A stretch of DNA of 10,576 bases, taken from Anaerolineales bacterium. GTDB lineage: Bacteria > Chloroflexota > Anaerolineae > Anaerolineales > Villigracilaceae. The stretch lies in contig JAICRQ010000074.1 in NCBI GenBank assembly GCA_025966435.1, positions 1 through 10,576 of the forward strand, read 5' to 3'. The notes under the pieces are model-generated. The model did no database searches and was not told the DNA's origin. It saw nothing but the letters and a program-made list of their open reading frames with translations. This document shows, in pieces, positions 1-5,614 of the stretch (positions are counted from its first letter, which is position 1; each line of letters begins with the position of its first letter). A program made the translations under genes and the position numbers.

Positions 1-151
1 TGACCGCATCCACGCCCGCGTGCACTGCCGCGTCGATCATTTGCCTGACAATGCGGAGATCGCCATTGTGGTTGATGCCAATCTCGGCGATGATATAGGC
101 AGGGTGTCCATCCCCCACCATACGATTCCCAATCTTTATTTCACGAGACAT
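1..151 (-). CDS. neuB: NeuB-family nonulosonic (sialic/legionaminic-type) acid synthase, N-terminal part
   Basis: The gene starts at 151 and runs off the left edge, so only the first 50 residues are visible. They contain the family signature AEIGINHNGD (residues 22-31), which begins the catalytic TIM barrel of NeuB, LegI and PseI enzymes. These enzymes condense phosphoenolpyruvate with ManNAc, its 6-phosphate or a related amino sugar to form a nine-carbon 2-keto acid in the cytoplasm. The start is supported by GGAG at 157-160, five bases ahead of the ATG. It lies 36 bp after the sulfatase-like gene, in the same direction, and two genes after the CMP-nonulosonate synthetase, as expected for a nonulosonate operon. 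The C-terminal antifreeze-like (SAF) domain would lie outside the window. Sialic, legionaminic or pseudaminic specificity cannot be decided from this fragment. Confidence 0.9.
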   Translation of the reverse strand, partial: MSREIKIGNRMVGDGHPAYIIAEIGINHNGDLRIVRQMIDAAVHAGVDAV

Positions 152-187
152 GTTTTCTCCAAGTGTAAATTCTATAACGTAGTGTAA

Positions 188-1789
188 TTATGGCAGTGAT
201 AAATCAGTAACTTCGACAAAGTCGAATGGAAAACTCCAGGAGGAATAATAGTGCCGGTCCGGGAGCAGAGGGTAATCCGCTTCAAAGAATTGATTGAGCA
301 ACACCCGAAAGGAATTGACCGGCGAGATAGATGGATAGAGCCGTGTGTAATCCTGATTCGGGAAATAATAGGCATTCAAAATGCCAAACCGTTCTGCAGG
401 GAGGGTGTTCTCCAGCGAACCCCAGTGCAGGTACGCGCCGGGACCGTGGTCGCTTTGAATAATGATAATCGGAGGTGTCGTGGAGCGTGTCCGGATGGCA
501 TCCACCGTTTCGAGGACGAGTCTGTTGACGTACTGAATCTGTCTGCGATAACCCGCGAGGTAGTTCTTATGGGAATGGTCACGGATATAGTAATTGGCAT
601 CATTCAAGGTAAATGGCGTATCGTGATTCACTACCCTGCCATCTTCATCAAAGACAAACGGAGGATGAGGCGCGATGATGTGGGCATAGACAAAGTAATT
701 CCCTTCCAGCGACGGGACGTCCTGCAATTTTATAAAAGTCAAGAGTATATGCCGGCGATGCGTATCATACGGCATTCCGATCAAGGCTTTGTTTAAAGCA
801 GGCACGTGCGATAAAACCCGCGCCATGCTATGGTCAATCAGAATGCTTTCAAACGCGGTCACAGGATAGGCAAGGCCACTCTGCGAATCATCATAATAAA
901 TCTCCGCGCTGGAAATCGTCGCTTTATATTCATTATGAAATGAAACCAACTGATACCCGTGTTGTGCCAGGATGCTTCGAACTTTGTTGTTCTCCACCAG
1001 GTGGACCAGGTCGCCTCGTTTGTCGATCTTGGTGCCGTTCGCATTTAAGCTTTGCAGGTAATCCATGTTGAGAGAAGAGCTGAGCGATAACATCGTTTGA
1101 ATATAGTTGCTGGAAGGCTTTTCTGCCACATAAAAGCCTCTGGCGGAGAGGTCATTCAGAAAACTGGAATTATCGAATTCATAGAGAGTTTGCAGAATAT
1201 CCTGCCTGCCGTAGCCATCGAGGACGATGTAATAGACATCCGGTCGGCCTTCCGTAGGCTCGGCGACAACGGCCTGAGCAGGTTGTTTCGGCGCTAAAGA
1301 AAGTCCGTTTTCGAGCAGGTAACTGCCCATCCGAACGCCAGTATTCAGGAAGAACAATATCGCCAGCAGATTGAAATACAGGTTTACGGAAGCGACGTCT
1401 CTGATCTGTTTTTGTACGATCCAAGACCAGATCAACATAACGACCGTGACCAGTGCCAGCGTTAAGAGATTTGACCGGGCGGGTCCAAGGGCAAAGGACT
1501 CAGAAATCCAAACCGCTGCGTCTCCGAACAGAAAGAAAAGGACAAGAAATAAAGAAGCAACCAGGCTGGCTCTGCGCCAATCACGGAAGAAGAGAAATGC
1601 CACTCCAAAGACTATGAGACCAAAGAGCAGGGAGAGCAAAAGAGGACGAAGGATTTCAGAAAAGCTCAGTTCCGCGACGTTGATCGAAAATAGGTGCAGC
1701 ACCGGTTGGATCGAGAGGAGCAAGGGAGCAAACACCCCTCGCTCGAAGAAACTGATCCAGCCCGCGCTTCCGTGCTTACGAGTCTTCAT
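188..1789 (-). CDS. Membrane-anchored sulfatase-like (alkaline phosphatase superfamily) protein
   Basis: This 533-residue protein has an N-terminal membrane part with about four to five hydrophobic segments (roughly residues 18-36, 47-68, 76-98, 106-125, 137-158). A large domain expected outside the membrane follows from about residue 183. That domain has alkaline-phosphatase-superfamily metal-site motifs: D191 in VLDGYGR, H370 and H375 in AHIIAPHPPF, and D447-H448 in QSDHGPG. The formylglycine motif C/S-x-P-x-R of true sulfatases is absent; the matching region (SNYIQTMLSLSSSLN, 227-241) offers T232 or a nearby serine as nucleophile. This and the layout recall LtaS and EptA-type phospho-group transferases, so a role in modifying a surface glycan or lipid is plausible but unproven. 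The reading frame stays open upstream into the 3' end of neuA. ATG 1789 is the only ATG, GTG or TTG in frame after the neuA stop; it lacks a good ribosome binding site. The gap to neuA is 53 bp. Confidence 0.8.
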   Translation of the reverse strand: MKTRKHGSAGWISFFERGVFAPLLLSIQPVLHLFSINVAELSFSEILRPLLLSLLFGLIVFGVAFLFFRDWRRASLVASLFLVLFFLFGDAAVWISESFALGPARSNLLTLALVTVVMLIWSWIVQKQIRDVASVNLYFNLLAILFFLNTGVRMGSYLLENGLSLAPKQPAQAVVAEPTEGRPDVYYIVLDGYGRQDILQTLYEFDNSSFLNDLSARGFYVAEKPSSNYIQTMLSLSSSLNMDYLQSLNANGTKIDKRGDLVHLVENNKVRSILAQHGYQLVSFHNEYKATISSAEIYYDDSQSGLAYPVTAFESILIDHSMARVLSHVPALNKALIGMPYDTHRRHILLTFIKLQDVPSLEGNYFVYAHIIAPHPPFVFDEDGRVVNHDTPFTLNDANYYIRDHSHKNYLAGYRRQIQYVNRLVLETVDAIRTRSTTPPIIIIQSDHGPGAYLHWGSLENTLPAERFGILNAYYFPNQDYTRLYPSISPVNSFRVLLNQFFEADYPLLPDRHYYSSWSFPFDFVEVTDLSLP

Positions 1790-1842
1790 TCTTTGTGCAC
1801 CATCGACATTCAGGGTTTTCTTAGCCAGTTCAACAGGCGATG

Positions 1843-3069
1843 CTATGCCCGCGCAAGGATCAAATCGATCAACTCGCGTAAAGCGCCATGTCCGCCCGTC
1901 CGACCCAATACATGGTCCGCGGCGCGAATCACCTCTGGATACGCATCTGCCACGGCGACAGACCAAGCCGCAATCGCAAAACAGGGGAGATCATTTAAAT
2001 CGTTGCCCACATAGATGACATTCGTCGCCGGGATATTTTTTTGCTCCAAGACCTCTTGCATCACGCGCCCTTTGTCATGAACTCCGATTCCATGGATCGC
2101 CTCGACCCCCATCTTTTTGGCGCGGGCTTCCACCACCCTGTTCGGCTCCGACGAAAGGATCACCACCTCAATTCCATGACTGCGCAGCTCTTTGAGGCGC
2201 ATACTATCACTCCGGTACGCGGCAACGAACTCTGTCCCCTCTTCATCCACCCAGACGCGGTTATCGGTAATTACACCGTCGAAGTCAGAGATAATAAGCT
2301 CCACTTTTTCAGGTATCGGCCGTTTGCTGGCGAAAGCCGTACCCGGAGTCACGATTTCCAGTCCACTGTTTGCTACTGCCTCATATTTCGCCCAATCCGA
2401 CAGGGTATCGATATCTACCGTGTAACGTGGGTCGATCACCAGCGGATAGATTACATCGCCCGTCAGTGATTTCTTCTGTTTGATCGTCCCGACACGAATG
2501 GCATCGATATGTCCCGTCTGCCAGTAGACCGGTGGCAGGATCTGGCGCGGCGCGTTGTACGGTTCGGGGAGTCCATCTACCTCAAGCAATGGCTTCATTG
2601 GCTGCCCCTCGCCAGCGAAGCGCCACATCTTGTGCGGATTCTGCCCTGCCGGGACCACGCCGCGCACGCAATCTGCATCTTCATGTTCCATCAGAATCTT
2701 TACTGCATGATCCACGCAGTCTTTCGGACGGATGGGCGAGGTCGGGCGGACCTGGATCACAATGTCGGGTTGATAGCTTTCCTTCTCCTCCAGCCACTGT
2801 AAAACATGTTCAAAGACTGGCAAATCCGTGGTTTGATCCTGCGCGAATTCTGCCGGACGCAGGAACGGCGTTTCGGCGCCGTATTTGCGCGCCACTGCCG
2901 CGATCTCTTCATCATCCGTCGAGACGATGACTCGCGTCACACTTGCGGCTTGTTTCGCCGCGGCAATGCTCCAGGCAATGAGCGGATAGCCCGCAAAGCT
3001 GCGGATATTCTTGCGCGGGATTCCTTTCGAGCCGCCGCGAGCGGGAATGAGGGCGAGGATCTCAGTCAT
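1843..3069 (-). CDS. neuA: CMP-nonulosonate (acylneuraminate) cytidylyltransferase fused to a HAD/KdsC-like phosphatase
   Basis: This 408-residue protein has two domains. Residues 1-235 form a NeuA-type nucleotidyltransferase: IPARGGSKGIPRKN at 8-21, STDDEEI at 50-56, RPTSP at 108-112, NPHKMW at 144-149 and the metal-binding VDIDTLSDW at 218-226. It should couple CTP to a nonulosonic acid. Residues 255-408 form a HAD phosphatase of the KdsC type with all four motifs: DFDGVITD at 262-269 (nucleophile D262, acid D264), S306-S307, K333 and GNDLND at 355-360. The likely substrate is a sugar-9-phosphate made by the synthase, so the fusion could dephosphorylate and activate in one chain. The architecture resembles animal CMAS, rather than the SGNH esterase extension of E. 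coli NeuA. No clear ribosome binding site precedes ATG 3069, and a large inverted repeat lies just upstream. The sugar specificity is not readable from sequence alone. Confidence 0.92.
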   Translation of the reverse strand: MTEILALIPARGGSKGIPRKNIRSFAGYPLIAWSIAAAKQAASVTRVIVSTDDEEIAAVARKYGAETPFLRPAEFAQDQTTDLPVFEHVLQWLEEKESYQPDIVIQVRPTSPIRPKDCVDHAVKILMEHEDADCVRGVVPAGQNPHKMWRFAGEGQPMKPLLEVDGLPEPYNAPRQILPPVYWQTGHIDAIRVGTIKQKKSLTGDVIYPLVIDPRYTVDIDTLSDWAKYEAVANSGLEIVTPGTAFASKRPIPEKVELIISDFDGVITDNRVWVDEEGTEFVAAYRSDSMRLKELRSHGIEVVILSSEPNRVVEARAKKMGVEAIHGIGVHDKGRVMQEVLEQKNIPATNVIYVGNDLNDLPCFAIAAWSVAVADAYPEVIRAADHVLGRTGGHGALRELIDLILARA

Positions 3070-3076
3070 AGTGTTG

Positions 3077-3156
3077 GTAGATAGGTAAGCAGGTAAACAA
3101 GTAGACAGGTTGATATGCTGGTACCTGTTTACTTGTATACGTGTCTACATATCTAC
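3077..3156. repeat. 8-bp-periodic inverted repeat between the SDR gene and neuA
   Basis: Two 34-bp arms (3077-3110 and 3123-3156) are reverse complements at 28 of 34 positions, with a 12-base loop at 3111-3122. Each arm is also a degenerate tandem array of period 8. The left arm reads GTAGATAG, GTAAGCAG, GTAAACAA, GTAGACAG, then GT. The right arm, read on the minus strand from the loop outwards in reverse, gives units of the same GTARACAR type. The element fills nearly all of the 91-bp gap and ends 4 bp from the SDR stop and 7 bp from the neuA start. In RNA it would fold into a long stem without a U-tract on either side, so it does not look like an intrinsic terminator. It may be a mobile or interspersed repeat, or an RNA structure setting neuA expression relative to the SDR gene. 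Confidence 0.85.
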
Positions 3157-3160
3157 TTCC

Positions 3161-3988
3161 TCACCACGCCGTCCACCCACCATCCACAACTAAGTTATTC
3201 CCTGTCATATACGAGGAAGCATCCGATGCCAGGAACAATAGCGCGCCGTTCATTTCATCTTTGCGCGCCATGCGCCCGAGAATGGTCTTGGCAGAATAAT
3301 TCTTCACAAAGTACTCTTCGTGGTTGTTGAACACACCACCGGGCGTCAGGGCGTTGACACGGATTTCCGTCTCCGCATAATAGGCGGCGAGATATTTGGT
3401 GAAGCCCAGCACGCCCGCCTTGGTCACGGTGTAATAGACAGGCTTGAATGCCACACGCTCACCTTCTTTGACATAAATGCGCTGGTCAGGTCCGTTCAAC
3501 CCATAGGTCGAACAAATATTGATAATGCTGCCTTTTTTCCCGTGTTCGAGCATTGGTTTCACACAAGCCTGCGTCATCAGGAACATACCGGTGAGATTCA
3601 CGTTAAGTGCCGAATTCCACAGATCGAGAGGATAGTCTTCGAACGCGCCGGGGGTGATTCCCTTACTGACTGCCGCGGGGTCGAATTTCGGGTCGAGGGC
3701 GGCGCTGTTGACGAGGATATCGATCCGCCCAAACGCGGATAATACCTTCTCCGCCGCCGCGCTAACGGAATCAGGCTGGGTGATGTCAGCGGGGAACGCC
3801 AGGGCTTTGTACCCGCTGTTCGTGAGTGACTCCGCGACGGCTTGCGAAGCCGAATCGTTCAAGTCCACCACAGCCACCGCCGCGCCGGCTTCGGCAAGCG
3901 TCCTGCAAAACTCCGCACCCAGCAACCCGACTCCGCCGGTAACAACCGCGACGCGCTCTGTTAAGTCAAATTTTTCCTGAATTTTCAT
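3161..3988 (-). CDS. Short-chain dehydrogenase/reductase, PtmA-like
   Basis: This is a classical SDR of 275 residues. The nucleotide-binding glycine motif TGGVGLLG is at 17-24, and D42 at the end of the second beta strand suggests NAD(H) rather than NADP(H). NSAA at 94-97 replaces the usual NNAG. The catalytic set is N131 in NVNLTG, S160 in NICSTYG, Y186 and K190 in YTVTK. The C-terminus ends in the typical VVDGGWTAW. The insert around 161-181 (GLNGPDQRIY) recalls the SDRs annotated PtmA that sit next to CMP-legionaminate synthetase (PtmB) in Campylobacter flagellin-glycosylation loci; here too the next gene is a NeuA-type enzyme. A role in making or adjusting the amino-sugar precursor is inferred. 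The gene starts 15 bp after the preceding glycosyltransferase stop, implying co-transcription. The exact substrate is unknown. Confidence 0.88.
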   Translation of the reverse strand: MKIQEKFDLTERVAVVTGGVGLLGAEFCRTLAEAGAAVAVVDLNDSASQAVAESLTNSGYKALAFPADITQPDSVSAAAEKVLSAFGRIDILVNSAALDPKFDPAAVSKGITPGAFEDYPLDLWNSALNVNLTGMFLMTQACVKPMLEHGKKGSIINICSTYGLNGPDQRIYVKEGERVAFKPVYYTVTKAGVLGFTKYLAAYYAETEIRVNALTPGGVFNNHEEYFVKNYSAKTILGRMARKDEMNGALLFLASDASSYMTGNNLVVDGGWTAW

Positions 3989-4003
3989 CGTGGTGTTTGT
4001 ACC

Positions 4004-5560
4004 TTACGGCTCCGCAGTGTAGACCTCATCGCCGGTGGACTTGTGCGCCAGATATAAACCTGCCGTTAAAGCAGGCACATCACTGGATACATTCTCGCCA
4101 CCATCAAATAACGCGAGCACTGCCTTGCCCTGGTGAATATCTTCCTGCATCAGCGCCACCCCTTTTTCAAAATTGGTGCGCGCGATCGCGGTGGAAGAGT
4201 CGAACCGGTCGGGCAGGACATAACAACCTCGCCCGATATACAGATAGACCGCCCCCGGCTCGTTGGTGTAAATCATCACGTCCTCGGGTAATGCGCTTAA
4301 AAAGTCCATCGCCTTCGAATCGTACCATTGGAAGGAAGCATACCCAAGCTCGCTGTTCGCCCAGGTGTTAAGTGTGATAGATTGTCTGTAACCGGAAATC
4401 CCCAGGGTGAACAACATAAGCACAATGACAACAACGGGACGCCGGCTGCGCAACCAGATGCCAAACACAACTAGCAGAATCAACAGTGAAACAAGCACTG
4501 GCGCAAGGATGCGCAATTTGAATTTGGTGGCAGCATCGAACATCAGCATCGAGGCGACGATGGAAGCCAGATAGGCAAAGATAAACAAGCCTGTAGTGAA
4601 GGAGAGCACTTCTCTTGCCTCTATTCCAGTACGCTCCTGCTGCGGGTTCGATAAATATCTCCATGCTGTTACGACGACCCACACCAATACTCCACCCAGG
4701 ACCAGAAGGATCAGCCCTTCGATGACTCCGGGCTGCCGGAAGAGAACACGCCGCAGCGGTTCAATGGGAATAAGGAAGTCTGAGAAGACGCGTAAACCGG
4801 GCTCGATATTTTCGGACGTTAGGGGATGCCAGGCAAACGCGCGATTCGTGGCATTGCCTGCGATAAGCCGGTTGCGGATTGACCACCCAAGGATCCACGG
4901 GAGGGCGCTGGCAAGCAGAATGCCGATGCTGGCGAGCCTCTTTCTCCAGGTCGTGTGTAGGATCAGGAGGGCAGCCGCAAAGGTCGCGATGAGTGCAAGC
5001 CCGGCATAACGCGTCAGATATGCCATCCCTACAAAGGTTCCGCAGGCGATCATCCACAACCAGTGATGATGACGTTCGAAATACAGATCGAACATCCAGA
5101 ACGCCATCAGTGAAAGAAAAATAAAGAGCGGCTCGCTCATCGCTACAGCATGAACGGAAAACATCTCGCTGCTGAACACAAACAGCGCCGCCAGGACCAC
5201 CCCGGCCATGAGCGAGGGAGTCATCCGCCAGCCGAGGATACCGAGCAGCGCCGCGTTCAGCCCGAACAGCAAAGCATTGACCCAGCGCACCGCGCGTAAG
5301 GGGTCAATGCCGAAGCGCCCAAAAAATGCAAGGACAGAGGAAAACGCCGGAGGGAAATGTGTGACTGGCTGATTGGATGCCAGCCAGGCTTCACGATAGC
5401 CATCCCCCGCTACCATACTGCGCGCGCCCGCAATATAAGCAATGGAGTCATCGGAGAGTCCCAGCCCGTTCGGGGTCGCGCGCAGTATGAGAATGATCCC
5501 GGTCACGGCGATCAGACAGAGGGCAAGGAACGAAACAAGACGCGGTGGAATACGGAACAT
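4004..5560 (-). CDS. GT39/ArnT-like polytopic membrane glycosyltransferase (GT-C fold)
   Basis: This 518-residue protein has about ten or more hydrophobic segments. The first (about 8-27) is followed by an outer loop carrying the acidic pair D37-D38 in LSDDSIAY, the usual place of the catalytic aspartate in GT-C enzymes. Other family traits are MSEPLF at 141-146 and YLTRYAGL at 181-188. The last 110 residues are a soluble tail, probably periplasmic or extracellular. Enzymes of this type transfer a sugar from a polyprenyl phosphate to protein, lipid or glycan on the outer face of the membrane. It lies between the sulfurylase and SDR genes. A strong hairpin directly precedes the start codon, and the AGG at the hairpin's 3' edge (eight bases before ATG 5560) is the only visible ribosome-binding candidate. 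Donor and acceptor cannot be told from the sequence. Confidence 0.82.
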   Translation of the reverse strand: MFRIPPRLVSFLALCLIAVTGIILILRATPNGLGLSDDSIAYIAGARSMVAGDGYREAWLASNQPVTHFPPAFSSVLAFFGRFGIDPLRAVRWVNALLFGLNAALLGILGWRMTPSLMAGVVLAALFVFSSEMFSVHAVAMSEPLFIFLSLMAFWMFDLYFERHHHWLWMIACGTFVGMAYLTRYAGLALIATFAAALLILHTTWRKRLASIGILLASALPWILGWSIRNRLIAGNATNRAFAWHPLTSENIEPGLRVFSDFLIPIEPLRRVLFRQPGVIEGLILLVLGGVLVWVVVTAWRYLSNPQQERTGIEAREVLSFTTGLFIFAYLASIVASMLMFDAATKFKLRILAPVLVSLLILLVVFGIWLRSRRPVVVIVLMLFTLGISGYRQSITLNTWANSELGYASFQWYDSKAMDFLSALPEDVMIYTNEPGAVYLYIGRGCYVLPDRFDSSTAIARTNFEKGVALMQEDIHQGKAVLALFDGGENVSSDVPALTAGLYLAHKSTGDEVYTAEP

Positions 5561-5568
5561 AAAATGAA

Positions 5569-5605
5569 CCTGGCTTTCCGTCCTTCGTCAGGAGGGAAAG
5601 CCAGG
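5569..5605 (-). terminator. Strong hairpin between the sulfurylase gene and the GT39 gene; possible terminator/attenuator
   Basis: CCTGGCTTTCC (5569-5579) pairs perfectly with GGAAAGCCAGG (5595-5605). After one G-G mismatch, TCCT (5581-5584) pairs with AGGA (5590-5593) around a 5-base loop, giving 15 pairs in all. It begins 9 bp past the sulfurylase stop. In the minus-strand transcript the stem is followed by UUCAUUUU and then the AUG of the next gene, so it could act as a leaky intrinsic terminator. It could also hide the AGG that would serve as ribosome binding site. Either way it would lower expression of the downstream genes relative to the sulfurylase. The broken U-tract is why termination is not certain. 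Confidence 0.55.
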
Positions 5606-5614
5606 GAATAACAC

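Noticed and set aside
162..187. Direct repeat of AGTGTAA at 162-168 and 181-187, just upstream of neuB
   Set aside because: Only 7 bp in an AT-rich 36-bp gap; a regulator site is possible but chance is as likely, and no promoter is clear.
251..796. Plus-strand open frame of 181 codons
   Set aside because: Entirely antisense to the conserved catalytic domain of the sulfatase-like gene; the protein shows no recognisable family.
1371..2018. Plus-strand open frame of 215 codons, rich in Arg, Lys and Ser
   Set aside because: It runs antisense across the sulfatase-like gene's membrane part and the neuA 3' end; composition is that of a shadow of hydrophobic codons, and no motif or ribosome binding site supports it.
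3077..3156. CRISPR array or intrinsic terminator as explanation of the periodic repeat
   Set aside because: Unit length is 8 bp with no unique spacers, so it is not CRISPR; no U-tract follows the stem on either strand, so it is not a standard terminator.
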